From NCBI GenBank assembly GCA_002839605.1, contig PGYK01000008.1, positions 1 to 64,000 of the forward strand: 64,000 bases of DNA, given 5' to 3'. Position numbers and translations under genes: made by a program. Source of the stretch: Methanomicrobiales archaeon HGW-Methanomicrobiales-3 (GTDB taxonomy: Archaea > Halobacteriota > Methanomicrobia > Methanomicrobiales > Methanospirillaceae). Shown piece after piece: positions 41,288 to 50,178 of the stretch. Each line of letters starts with the position of its first letter. The first letter of the stretch is position 1. The notes under the pieces were generated by a model. The model ran no database searches and was not told the origin of the DNA. It saw only the letters and a list, made by a program, of their open reading frames with translations.

Positions 41288-41473
41288 AAAAGAGATCCCG
41301 TTTTCCGAATTTTGTCACTCCGCCAAAAAGTCCATGGTGATAAAAGGAGCGAGGATTAACAACATTCTCCCCGCGAAAAGAGATCACCTGCCGGTCACTT
41401 TTGTACCCGAATCACTGTTTTTATGTGGTTGAACCTCCCAGAGTACAGGGAAGGTATTCGAGAGGATCATACT

Positions 41474-41698
41474 ATGTGCGTTGCAGTTCCCGCAGAAGTC
41501 CTTGAAATCAGGGATGGAAATATCGGTCTTGTGGATTTTGGCGAATTACAGCAGGAGGTCCGGCTCGATCTCGTCGATGTCCAGGTCGGGGAATTTGTTC
41601 TTGTCCATGTCGGTTTTGCCATCCAGCGACTGTCCCGCGAAGAGGGACTGGAGACCCGGGAAATCTTCAAACAGGTCTATGCTGCGATGGAGAACTGA
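41474..41698 (+). CDS. hypC: Hydrogenase maturation chaperone HypC
   Basis: A 74-aa chaperone that carries the Fe(CN)2CO unit to NiFe-hydrogenase large subunits. It starts MCVAVPAEVLEI with the essential Cys2 exposed after Met removal, followed by GLVDFGELQQEVRLDLV and GEFVLVHVGFAIQRL, the OB-fold core. GAGGA 7 bases before ATG 41474 supports this start over the upstream frame. Its stop overlaps the hypA ATG by one base. Confidence 0.94.
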   Translation: MCVAVPAEVLEIRDGNIGLVDFGELQQEVRLDLVDVQVGEFVLVHVGFAIQRLSREEGLETREIFKQVYAAMEN

Positions 41699-42036
41699 TG
41701 CACGAGTATTCCATTGCCTATGACCTGTACGCAACCGCACGCACTGCAGCGCTCGAGCACCACGCAACGCAGGTGAAGAAGATCAGTGTTGAAGTCGGGA
41801 AGATGGCCATGGTCAATCCTGAGCAGGTGGCCTTTTTGTTTGACACTATCAGGAGCGATGACCCACTCTTTAAAAAAGCGGTTCTCGACTGCGTTGAAGC
41901 AGATCCACAAACCACCTGCACCTGTGGTTACTCCGGCACCGAAGTTTATGTCTGCCCGGATTGCGGCGCACTCCCGACACTGGTCAGGGGCCGGGAGATT
42001 GTTGTTACGAACGTGGAAATTGAGGTAGAGGATTAA
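41698..42036 (+). CDS. hypA: Hydrogenase nickel-insertion protein HypA
   Basis: A 112-aa nickel metallochaperone. The MHEYSIA N-terminus holds His2, which binds Ni. The zinc site is built from CTCGYSG and VCPDCGAL (two Cys pairs). Residues such as KISVEVGKMAMVNPEQVAFL match the family. It overlaps hypC by one base and precedes hypE by 1 base, so hypCAE is one operon; hypB, hypD and hypF must lie elsewhere. Confidence 0.94.
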   Translation: MHEYSIAYDLYATARTAALEHHATQVKKISVEVGKMAMVNPEQVAFLFDTIRSDDPLFKKAVLDCVEADPQTTCTCGYSGTEVYVCPDCGALPTLVRGREIVVTNVEIEVED

Positions 42037-42037
42037 G

Positions 42038-43033
42038 ATGAAAGTCAATCTGATGCATGGCGCCGGTGGCGAAGTGATGGGGGAACTGCTCCAGACCTTA
42101 ACAAAATTCAAGAACAACAATGCCGGCGGGATCGGGCTGGAAGCCCTGGATGATGGTGCGGTGATCCCCTTTGGGGGCGAGAACCTTGTCTTTACCACGG
42201 ACTCGCATGTTGTCCGCCCGATCTTCTTTCCGGGCGGGGACATCGGCAGGATCTCGGTCTGCGGGACCGTCAATGACTTAACCATGATGGGCGGCCGGCC
42301 GATTGCGCTCTCCTGCGGCATGATCATCGAGGAAGGGTTCGATGTAGATGATCTTGCCCGGATCGTTTCCTCGATGGACGATGCGCTCGGCGAGGCCGGC
42401 GCTCACCTGGTAACCGGTGACACCAAGGTTCTTGAGCATGGGGCACTGGACGGGATCGTTATCAATACGGCAGGTGTCGGGGTTGCCAAAAAGATTGTGC
42501 GTGACAACGGGTTGGTTCCCGGTGACGTGATCATCGTTTCCGGCACGCTGGGAGATCACGGGCTTGCCATCATGGCGCACCGCGAAGGGTTCGACCTTGG
42601 CGAGCAGATAAAATCCGATGTTGCCCCCCTCTGGAAGATGATGGAGAACGTGCTTGATGCCGGTACGATTCATGCCATGAAGGATCCCACCCGGGGCGGA
42701 TTTGCGAGCGCCATCAACGAGATGGCAAACAAGAGCGGAGTTGGGGTACGGGTAACCGAAGAGCATATCCCTATCCGTAAGAGCGTGAAGAGCGCAGCGG
42801 GAATGCTCGGGCTCGACCCGCTTGAAGTTGCAAACGAAGGAAAAGTCGTGATGGGTGTGCCTGCCGCCGATGCGGATGCAATCCTTGCAGCACTCCGTCA
42901 ACACCCCTACGGGAAGGATGCAGCGGTTATCGGCCGGGTTGTCGAGGGAGCCCATGTCATCATGGAAACTTCCGTTGGCGGCGAACGGTTCATCGAAACG
43001 CCCATGGGCGATCCGGTTCCCCGGGTCTGCTGA
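42038..43033 (+). CDS. hypE: Hydrogenase maturation protein HypE
   Basis: A 331-aa AIR-synthase/PurM-fold enzyme that dehydrates the carbamoyl group on its C-terminal Cys to give the cyanide ligand of the hydrogenase iron. The N-terminal HGAGGEVMGELL, the ATP region FTTDSHVVRPIFFPGGDIGR, KDPTRGGFASAINEMA, and the C-terminal PRVC with the acceptor Cys are all present. It is the last gene of hypCAE. Confidence 0.95.
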   Translation: MKVNLMHGAGGEVMGELLQTLTKFKNNNAGGIGLEALDDGAVIPFGGENLVFTTDSHVVRPIFFPGGDIGRISVCGTVNDLTMMGGRPIALSCGMIIEEGFDVDDLARIVSSMDDALGEAGAHLVTGDTKVLEHGALDGIVINTAGVGVAKKIVRDNGLVPGDVIIVSGTLGDHGLAIMAHREGFDLGEQIKSDVAPLWKMMENVLDAGTIHAMKDPTRGGFASAINEMANKSGVGVRVTEEHIPIRKSVKSAAGMLGLDPLEVANEGKVVMGVPAADADAILAALRQHPYGKDAAVIGRVVEGAHVIMETSVGGERFIETPMGDPVPRVC

Positions 43034-43066
43034 CCCCCTGTCACATTAAAAAAAAATTCGTTCCTT

Positions 43067-44433
43067 TCACTTTTTTGCCGGTTCAGATGCAGGATCCCCT
43101 AGGGGATTCCGGTAGCCGGCGCGGGGTACCTGGATGACGAAACGTGCGCCTTTGCCCGGAGTTCCGTTCTCGTGGATCGTCATGTTGGTGATGGCGAGTA
43201 TCTCCCGGGAGAGGAAGAGGCCAAAACCGGTATTTTTAAAATATTCCCTCCGGAAAATCTTCTCTTTTTCCGTTTCCGGCACACCCACGCCGTTATCTTC
43301 AATAATGATCTGCAGGTCATCACCTTCATAATCGCAGCGCACCACAAACTCGGTCACGTGCTCGCCATGCCGGATAGAATTGTCGATGAGATTAAAAAAG
43401 ACCTTTTCGAGAAGCGGATCTGCATACACCTCTGTCTGGGGAAGATTGGCACGGATGATGATCTGGCTGGGATCGATACTTGCTGTGGCAAGCGAAACCG
43501 TCTCGGCGATATTGTGCCACTGGGGAGAATAGACGCCGATGTTCTGGTAATCGCGGGTGAAGAGGATCTGGCTCCGGATCATATCGGCTGCTTTCTTTTC
43601 CTTATCAATATACGTGAGCATCCCGGGATCCGAAATATCCTGCCGTGAGAGTTCAAGATACCCGATAAGGACGGTGAGCTGGTTGAGGATATCGTGCCGC
43701 GTCACGTTATTGAGAAGGTTGAGTTTCTTGTTCGCCTGCGTTAAGGCCTCCTGCGATAGTTTGTTGTCCGTGATATCGACAACGGTACAGATAACGCCCG
43801 GCTCGCCGGTTTCTGCTGCCGAGACCAGTGCCCAGCGCGTGCTCCCATCGAATCCCCGGAACCGTACTTCGATATCGCCAACCCGCCGCAGGTCACGGAC
43901 CTTTGCAAGGAACCCCTCCCGCTCCTCGCGGTCGGGAATGATATCCGGCAGGGAGGAGATCTCATCAATTCATCACAATCAAAGGAGATCATGGTGGCAA
44001 ATTTCCGGTTCGCATCCCGTATTTTCAACGTCTCGCGATCATAGCTGAACACGCCCGCCTGGGAATTGTAATATGCTCCGCAGCTCTTCTCCCCCTCCTT
44101 CCGGTATACCTGTGAGTAGGTGGAGATGAGGACCCCCAGGGAAACAAAGATGTAAAACCAGACCGTTGCGACCGCGTAGAGCCGGGCATCGGGAAGGCCG
44201 ATATAAAAGACCAGCGCAAGGTAAATCCAGCCCACAACCACTGTACCGTAAATGCTGAGCCGGGGCCGGGCGAATGCAATAAGGATGATGGGAATGAGGT
44301 AAAAATACGGGAAGACATCGTAGATGCCGCTCGTTAAGCTGAAATAGGTGATGACAATTGCAGCAAGGAGGCTTGAGGTGATGATGACATCATACAACAG
44401 TTGTTTGTTCCGGGAGAATGGCCGCATTGTCAC
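43067..44433 (-). pseudogene. Membrane sensor histidine kinase, frameshifted
   Basis: The minus strand encodes a kinase in two frames. N-terminal part (from 44433): five or so membrane helices (VIITSSLLAAIVITYFSLTS onward) and the first part of a PAS domain ending at FATMISFDCDE. The second frame continues the PAS domain (SSLPDIIPDREER; ALVSAAETGEPGVICTVVDI), then the His box TRHDILNQLTVLIGYLEL and ATPase boxes NLIDNSIRHGE, EDNGVGVPE and NTGFGLFLSREI, ending at 43067. The break lies at 43962-43977, where TCATCAAT/TCATCACA form a near-tandem 8-base repeat. Removing 8 bases restores one 452-aa frame. Either a real lesion or a sequence error. Confidence 0.85.
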
Positions 44434-44680
44434 AGGAGCACCAGCGTAGTTGGATGCAGGTTAAACCCTGCTCTTATTGATGAGAGGCGATCCTCATTTA
44501 TTAAAGTATGGACCCCGTATGCAAAACGAAGAAAAGGTTCCGATGATTACGGGTGTGTTATTTTTTTTGTTTTTGCCGGTTCCCGCCGGTGTATCAGGAT
44601 CTCTTATAGAACACCCTGCTTTTCACGAACGAGAGGCCTTCCCATTTTTTCCACAAAAAACTGTCGCCTCTTTTAGCCCC

Positions 44681-45232
44681 TTAACAGTATTTCATGAGCA
44701 GTTCAAGCGCTTCGAGCTCGCGCATGCCGCCGCACTTGCGGATGATCCCTGCATGGTACTCGATCGTTTCCCGGAGCCGGGGGTCCTTCTGGATTGTTAA
44801 TCGTGTCGCATGCACCGTTGCATCAATGATGCTGCCAAATCCCCGGTTGACCGGATGTACCCTGACCTCTTCAATCACCTCTTTTTTTGGGGTGAGCCGG
44901 ACCATCATCGCCCCGCTGGTCTTTTTTTCAATGTCCGCAGAGAATGCAACCCACGCCTCCGCAGCGCGGAGCCGGGTCATGGTCACGCCATCGACCGGCT
45001 CGTCAACAAACATCGTTTTTGGCAGATCTTCAAATGCGGTCTTCACGTACAGAACCGGATCGTGGATGAAGTTGGCAACAACCCACCCGTCACGCTCAAC
45101 ATTTTCAGCAGTATGGCTGCCTGAGAAGAGGATCATGGTGGCGCAGCCATCCCGCAGATGGATCCCGATGGGTGCTGCGTTGCAGGCGGTGGTTGCAATA
45201 ACCTCATTGATACCGGATCTCAGGAGTCCCAT
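44681..45232 (-). CDS. DUF447 family protein
   Basis: A 183-aa protein of the archaeal/planctomycete DUF447 family, which has a flavin-reductase-like split-barrel fold. Characteristic parts are INEVIATTACNAAPIGIHLR at the N-terminus and GWVVANFIHDPVLYVKTAFE in the centre. FMN binding is likely from fold. Its start overlaps the end of the CitG-like gene by 13 bases; the two are neighbours in many methanogens. Function unknown, possibly in one-carbon cofactor metabolism. Confidence 0.84.
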   Translation of the reverse strand: MGLLRSGINEVIATTACNAAPIGIHLRDGCATMILFSGSHTAENVERDGWVVANFIHDPVLYVKTAFEDLPKTMFVDEPVDGVTMTRLRAAEAWVAFSADIEKKTSGAMMVRLTPKKEVIEEVRVHPVNRGFGSIIDATVHATRLTIQKDPRLRETIEYHAGIIRKCGGMRELEALELLMKYC

Positions 45233-46041
45233 GACCAGCCCTCCCCGAGTGCAAGATAAATGGCAGCGATCGTGATATCCGCAACCGAACCCGGGTTGAT
45301 GCCGCGCTGGATGAGATCAGCATCGAAACTCGTGGCCGACAGGTTTCCGTCAAGGACATCCCGCGCTCTCTCCATGGTTTCCCGTGCGATTGCATTGCCG
45401 TGTTTTTTGATAATAAAGGTGTCCGGTTCCGCTGCAAGGAGGGTGAGGAAGGTATCCGTAATGGAATTCCGTCCCAGACCGAGCTCTTTGAGGAGGTCCG
45501 CACCGCGGCGGGTCTGGGGAAAGCCGGTCACCCATTCCCGGGCAATCATGTCGTGTGCTGCGGAGTGCTGCATGATATCGAGCAGGGTCATGTCGCGCTC
45601 GCGGATCAGCGTAAGCGTGTGGGGGTCATTGACATCGAGTTCATCAGTCTCGTTCATTCTCACGGCGGTCATGGCAAAAGCCTTGTAAAATGCTATCGCA
45701 TCGGACGTGTCGGTCTTTGCAATCGCCTCCAGTGCGCCGTCAATCCCGTCACCGTACACGAGCGGGATGAGCAGGATAAACGCCCCGAAATGAGTGTTTC
45801 CCCCCTCGTGGCAGTTGGTGTCGCGCACGGCATGGCCGATGATCTCCCCGATCCTTCCCGAACCGCGGGACGCCTCTTCCAGTGCCGGACGGGCCATGAT
45901 GGTGGATGCAAGAAAATGCTCAAGCCGGGTATCCGGATAGTCGTGACAGCGATCCACGTTACCCGGCTTTGGGTACGCGCAGACCTCCAGCATCATTGCA
46001 AGTTGCGCCCGTTCAACACGTGTCATCTGGTGGCAGGTCAT
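45220..46041 (-). CDS. Triphosphoribosyl-dephospho-CoA synthase-like (CitG family)
   Basis: A 273-aa all-helical protein of the CitG/MdcB family. CitG enzymes join ATP to dephospho-CoA to form the prosthetic-group precursor of citrate or malonate lyase. Family motifs are visible: EVCAYPKPGNVDRCHDYPD, NCHEGGNTHFGAFILLIPL, and GINPGSVADITIAAIYLAL. No lyase genes lie nearby, and hydrogenotrophic methanogens generally lack citrate lyase, so the real product is unknown. It is placed between DUF447 and the marker-9 gene, overlapping both, which suggests a shared cofactor pathway. Confidence 0.84.
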   Translation of the reverse strand: MTCHQMTRVERAQLAMMLEVCAYPKPGNVDRCHDYPDTRLEHFLASTIMARPALEEASRGSGRIGEIIGHAVRDTNCHEGGNTHFGAFILLIPLVYGDGIDGALEAIAKTDTSDAIAFYKAFAMTAVRMNETDELDVNDPHTLTLIRERDMTLLDIMQHSAAHDMIAREWVTGFPQTRRGADLLKELGLGRNSITDTFLTLLAAEPDTFIIKKHGNAIARETMERARDVLDGNLSATSFDADLIQRGINPGSVADITIAAIYLALGEGWSWDS

Positions 46042-47152
46042 GGAACACCCGGCTCATTATCGTATCTGATAGATCACGCTTGAGCCGCATATACTCTTTT
46101 TGGGAGATGTTTCCCCCCTTCAAAGTCATGTCCCGGAACATGCAGGGCGAGGACGTCTTGCAGCACCACGCAAGGCTGCCAAAACAGGTCTGTTTTCCCT
46201 GTTCGAGCGGGGTGCCCTCAACGGCTCCCAGCTTCATACGGATGTAGTCCTCGCGGGGCATGCCGATCCGGTTCAGGGTCGGGATGAGCGGGCATTCTTT
46301 CACCGGCATGCAGCAGAAGGTAAGGGCCCTGATGTCCCCGCCCCGACAGAGCTGCTTGGGTGAATTGTACCATCCCTCCTCATCGGCATAGCGGGTTATG
46401 GCGGCATCAAGACCGGCGAGGGTCCGCTCATCAGCATGGCGGGCAAGCGAGACAAGATCTGCCCCGTGCGAGAGCATCTCCCGCATCCGGTCAAATGAGT
46501 TGATGGAATTGTTGGCAATAATCAGGAGGGGGCAGCTGTTCCGGATCTGCCTGAGCTTTGCTGAACCGAAATCCATCAGATCAATGTGCAGGATATCAGC
46601 GCCCGCTTTCCAGCATTCTTCGGCAAGCCGGCGGTCATCCGGCACAACTCCGGCACGGATCTTAACCGAGACTGTGACATTCTCACTTTTTAAGGCGCGG
46701 ATGACCGCACCGAGTTCTTTTGTGTTGTGCAAGTAGTGTTCGCCGCACCCGGCAGCAACCATGGCAGGCTGGCGGCAGTGGGCATCAATCTCGTACACCA
46801 CGCCTTCGCCCAGTTCCTGTGCAAGCCGGGCAAATGCGGCCGGGGTGCTGCCCCGGAGGTTGATGGCGGGGATGACGTGGGTGTTTTTCAGGAGAGTGAT
46901 CTGTTTTTGCAGTTCCTGCTCCGGGTCGTCACACAAAAACTCCCTGCGGTCACCCCCTGCTGCCATCTGCCGGGCAGCTTCCAGTGCCGGCTCATCGATG
47001 GAATATCCTCCCATGAATGCAATTCCCACATGCTCCTTTCGTTCGAGCACGTACGCGGCATCGACAATGCCCGCCATGGATGCGAGGGCTACTGGTGTTT
47101 TAACTACGCGATCATTGATGAGCAGCCCGAAGCGCCCGAATGCATCCATCAT
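46013..47152 (-). CDS. Methanogenesis marker 9 domain protein (DUS-like barrel)
   Basis: A 379-aa protein with an FMN-type TIM barrel like dihydrouridine synthase (about 1-270: NRGSTPAAF-like segment, VTVSVKIRAGVVPDDRRLAE, ILHIDLMDFGSAKL, LLIIANNSINSF). A Cys-rich C-terminal domain follows (TFCCMPVKECPLIPTLNRIG; QTCFGSLAWCCKTSSPCMFR), which is the methanogenesis marker 9 domain, likely binding an iron-sulfur cluster. Found only in methanogens and relatives; reaction unknown. Start chosen at the Met pair 47152/47149, as the frame upstream to 47266 lacks family features. The 3' end overlaps the CitG-like gene by 29 bases. Confidence 0.8.
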   Translation of the reverse strand: MMDAFGRFGLLINDRVVKTPVALASMAGIVDAAYVLERKEHVGIAFMGGYSIDEPALEAARQMAAGGDRREFLCDDPEQELQKQITLLKNTHVIPAINLRGSTPAAFARLAQELGEGVVYEIDAHCRQPAMVAAGCGEHYLHNTKELGAVIRALKSENVTVSVKIRAGVVPDDRRLAEECWKAGADILHIDLMDFGSAKLRQIRNSCPLLIIANNSINSFDRMREMLSHGADLVSLARHADERTLAGLDAAITRYADEEGWYNSPKQLCRGGDIRALTFCCMPVKECPLIPTLNRIGMPREDYIRMKLGAVEGTPLEQGKQTCFGSLAWCCKTSSPCMFRDMTLKGGNISQKEYMRLKRDLSDTIMSRVFHDLPPDDTC

Positions 47153-47478
47153 AAGTTCATATCTGTTGCAGGTGATGGAACAAATGCCTTTGCATCTCAC
47201 ATTGGGGATGGGAGAAATGATGAAATGGCTGTGGAACAGGAGCGCACGCAGGTCATGTACGGACATCTCCCGAAATGCAGGCAGGCATATCCAGCCCGGT
47301 CCGGATCTTTTACATTGCGCGTTGTGGTACCCGCCCGCCCTTGGTCGAACCTCGTTCAGACGCGTTCGGGGAATCGTTGTCTCACGGGTAACCTCGGTTG
47401 TTTAGTGACTCCGGATCTCTGTATTGAAAAGATCGTTTGGTAAGAAATTTTAACCATACCGGTAATACTATTTGTTAT
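47153..47478. promoter_or_regulatory. Divergent promoter region, marker 9/cfb cluster
   Basis: A 326-base gap between divergently read gene sets. The part next to cfbA is AT-rich (AAATTTTAACC at about 47446-47456, then ATACTATTTGTTAT just before the ATG), which fits a TATA element and a short leader. I see no riboswitch-like structure or repeated operator in it. Confidence 0.4.
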
Positions 47479-47880
47479 ATGAGTAAGAAGGGAATGCTAC
47501 TCGTAGGTCATGGAAGCAAACTGCCCTACAATCAGGAACTCGTTGAGAAGACCGCCTCTATCATCAAAGAGAAGAATTCTGATTATATTGTGAAATGCGG
47601 GTTTATGAACCTGAATACACCCTCGATCAAGGACTCGCTCGAAGCGTTCCGGAAGGAACCTATCGATGTTCTTGTCGTTGTTCCGCTCTTCCTTGCAAAG
47701 GGCGTCCATATCGAGAAGGATATCCCCGGTGAGATCGGTATTCCCGAGGGAACAAAGAAAGGTACGTTTACCCTGAACGGCAGGAGCATTCCCCTGGTGT
47801 ATGCAGATCCCATCGGAAGCGATCCCCTGCTTGCCGACCTGATGGTCAAGAATGCGACTGCCGCTCTTGGCCTCATCTGA
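47479..47880 (+). CDS. cfbA: Sirohydrochlorin nickelochelatase CfbA
   Basis: Inserts nickel into sirohydrochlorin, the first committed step of coenzyme F430. The 133-aa protein is the short CbiX type: KGMLLVGHGSKLPYNQELVE has the metal-binding His, and VVVPLFLAKGVHIEKDIPGE the second His. It has one chelatase domain and so should work as a homodimer. ATG at 47479 is favoured over the frame start at 47437. It leads the cluster cfbA-cfbE-cfbD-cfbB. It could also insert cobalt for cobalamin, as cobalamin genes lie 10 kb away. Confidence 0.9.
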   Translation: MSKKGMLLVGHGSKLPYNQELVEKTASIIKEKNSDYIVKCGFMNLNTPSIKDSLEAFRKEPIDVLVVVPLFLAKGVHIEKDIPGEIGIPEGTKKGTFTLNGRSIPLVYADPIGSDPLLADLMVKNATAALGLI

Positions 47881-47890
47881 TCTTTTTTTT

Positions 47891-49108
47891 ATGCAGATCC
47901 TGGTGCTGGATACAATCCATGGCGGAATGGAGATCGGTAAAGCGTACCAGAATGCCGGTCATTCTGTTGATATCGTTGATGTCTACCATGGCACAACCCC
48001 GGATCTCGTTTCCGCTGCAAAGACAAAGACCTATGATCTGGTAATCTCGCCCGTGCACCTTGACCCGGACCACCCGCTCCGGTCACAATGGCGTGTACCG
48101 GTCATTACTCACCACGAAGCGGTACGGCAAGTGCTTGCAGAAAACCTCCCCCGGCCGTTTATTGAGATTACCGGCGCGCGGGGTAAGACCACCACCGCCC
48201 ATGCCCTTGCCCACCTCTTGTTCGGAAAGGGTGTCCTGCATACTTCAACCGGAACCTACTCGTACCCGGCAAAAACCCTGCTCTGGAAGAAGAGTATCAC
48301 GCCGGCATCCATCCTCCCCGCGGCAAGGTACGCCAATGCGATGCCGGGCTGGCTCGTTGCGGAGGAATCCCTCGGGGTTACCGGTGCCGGTGATCTTGCA
48401 ATTATCACCTCTTCGGAGGACTACCGGTTTGCCGGCGGGAGGAAATGTGCGGTCAGGGCCAAGATTGCCTCGGCAGCACATGCAAAGCGAATCCTTGTTG
48501 CAGACCGGATTTTCTGCAACTACGAGCAGGTTGTCCATATCGAGGATGTGGCCCGCTGCAACGGGATGGAATGCACGGTTGGGGTGGACGGGATGAAGTT
48601 CATTCTTAAAAATCCCCTCTTCCTCCTCCCCCCGTACCGCATGCCGCTGATGCTTGCCGCTGCTGCTGCGATGCTCCTCCATGTGAACCCGACACCGCTC
48701 AACCACTTTACCGCACTACCGGGCCGGATGTCGGTCAGCCACGAGAAAGATCTCATCGTTGTTGACAATGCAAACAGCGGCACCAACGTGGCAACTACCC
48801 TGTGCGCTTCCCGGTATGCCCGCCACTGCGCGGGGATCACTGACATAACCCTCGTGATCGGGCAGGCAGAAGGTGATGGGGCTGTCTGCGAAGGGTTCAC
48901 CCCTGATCAGATCGCCTTTGCCATCGAAAAGATCGTTCCCCGGCACGTGATCTGGGTAGGAAAACTTCCGGAGTACGGTACCGATGCTTACCGGTCAGTT
49001 GATGGCCGGATCGATGCCGTCTGTACTACCCTCGAAGAGGGAAAGGAAACTGCCCTGAAAAAAACCGACAAAGGATCGATTGTCCTCTCGGTAAAAACCT
49101 GGAGATAA
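47891..49108 (+). CDS. cfbE: Coenzyme F430 synthase CfbE
   Basis: Mur-ligase-like ATP-dependent enzyme, 405 aa, that closes the six-membered carbocyclic ring in the final step to F430. The P-loop is EITGARGKTTTAHALAHLL. Further Mur-like elements are LVAEESLGVTGAGDLAIITS and PGRMSVSHEKDLIVVDNANS. The N-terminal segment MQILVLDTIHGGMEIGKAYQ is typical of the CfbE group. ATG at 47891 is used, 10 bases after cfbA. The next gene starts 5 bases after its stop. Confidence 0.92.
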   Translation: MQILVLDTIHGGMEIGKAYQNAGHSVDIVDVYHGTTPDLVSAAKTKTYDLVISPVHLDPDHPLRSQWRVPVITHHEAVRQVLAENLPRPFIEITGARGKTTTAHALAHLLFGKGVLHTSTGTYSYPAKTLLWKKSITPASILPAARYANAMPGWLVAEESLGVTGAGDLAIITSSEDYRFAGGRKCAVRAKIASAAHAKRILVADRIFCNYEQVVHIEDVARCNGMECTVGVDGMKFILKNPLFLLPPYRMPLMLAAAAAMLLHVNPTPLNHFTALPGRMSVSHEKDLIVVDNANSGTNVATTLCASRYARHCAGITDITLVIGQAEGDGAVCEGFTPDQIAFAIEKIVPRHVIWVGKLPEYGTDAYRSVDGRIDAVCTTLEEGKETALKKTDKGSIVLSVKTWR

Positions 49109-49113
49109 CGAAT

Positions 49114-50178
49114 ATGAAATCCATGCACCCCCGACCCAGTTCGATTGTCGCCGCACTCTATACCGCACGTGACCTGAAAGTTGATGTGGCAATCCTCCAC
49201 GGCCCGTCCGGCTGCTCGTTCAAACATGCCCGGCTTCTTGAAGAGGACGGCATGCGCGTCCTGACCACCTCGCTTGCAGACAACGAGTTCATTTTCGGCG
49301 GACAGTCCCCGCTTGAAGCGGTGCTCCGGTATGCTGAAGATCATTTCCACCCGGAGCGGATGGCGGTGATCGGAACCTGTGTTGCGATGATCATCGGTGA
49401 GGATCTCCAGTCCGCAATTGATGGTGCGGGGATCACGACCCCCACCATTGCCGTGGATATCCATGCCGGTTACCCAGAGAATATTGCCGGTGTCCTGCTG
49501 ACCCTGGAATCCGCACAAGGAGCCGGGTGGATCTCAGAAGAGGAGATGACCCGCCAGCGATTCATGATGGAGAAGGCAAACGAGGTTGAACGGACACGGG
49601 GGGCGGCATACAAAGCTTACATCGAACCCTCACGCGGGGATCTCAAGCACGTGGCGGCACAGCGACTCGTTGAACTGGCAAAAAGCGGGAAGAAGGGCGT
49701 TGCCATCCTGAACGCAAAGAAAGAGACCGCGTACATGTTCATCGACGAACTGATCGCGCTCCATGACCGGTGTCCTGGCGCCGACATCACGTACCTGGCA
49801 AACCTCGACCAGCGCGGGCTGCCCAAGACCCGCAATGATGCAGAGATCATTCTTAATGAACTGAAGGCGCGGGGCATCAGCCCGCAGATTGTCGGGGCGC
49901 TGGACGAGTACGGGGCGAACGGAGACACTCTTGGGGCAGAACTTTTGCGGATCGCACCGGAATTTGCCCTCATCGCGGGGGTACCCCATGCAATCCCACC
50001 GGAGTTCACGAACGGGATCGAGTGCTTCTCCATCACGAACGGCCCGCGGCAGGTTGAACCGCTTCGCGAGATCGGTCACCAGCATGTCATCGTTGAAGTC
50101 GATCTCCACCCCAAGACTCTTGGCGTGCGGCATATCGTGGAGAGCGAGTTCGGGGCCGTGCTCCGGAGCATTCCATGA
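49114..50178 (+). CDS. cfbD: Ni-sirohydrochlorin a,c-diamide reductive cyclase subunit CfbD
   Basis: NifD/NifK-like catalytic subunit, 354 aa, that takes electrons from the NifH-like CfbC to reduce the nickel tetrapyrrole by six electrons and form a lactam ring. Seen here: MHPRPSSIVAALYTARDL, the cluster-binding HGPSGCSFKHARL, MAVIGTCVAMIIGEDL with a second Cys, and LDQRGLPKTRNDAEI. The N- and C-terminal halves are nitrogenase-like Rossmann domains. Its stop overlaps the cfbB start by 4 bases. cfbC is not next to it. Confidence 0.93.
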   Translation: MKSMHPRPSSIVAALYTARDLKVDVAILHGPSGCSFKHARLLEEDGMRVLTTSLADNEFIFGGQSPLEAVLRYAEDHFHPERMAVIGTCVAMIIGEDLQSAIDGAGITTPTIAVDIHAGYPENIAGVLLTLESAQGAGWISEEEMTRQRFMMEKANEVERTRGAAYKAYIEPSRGDLKHVAAQRLVELAKSGKKGVAILNAKKETAYMFIDELIALHDRCPGADITYLANLDQRGLPKTRNDAEIILNELKARGISPQIVGALDEYGANGDTLGAELLRIAPEFALIAGVPHAIPPEFTNGIECFSITNGPRQVEPLREIGHQHVIVEVDLHPKTLGVRHIVESEFGAVLRSIP

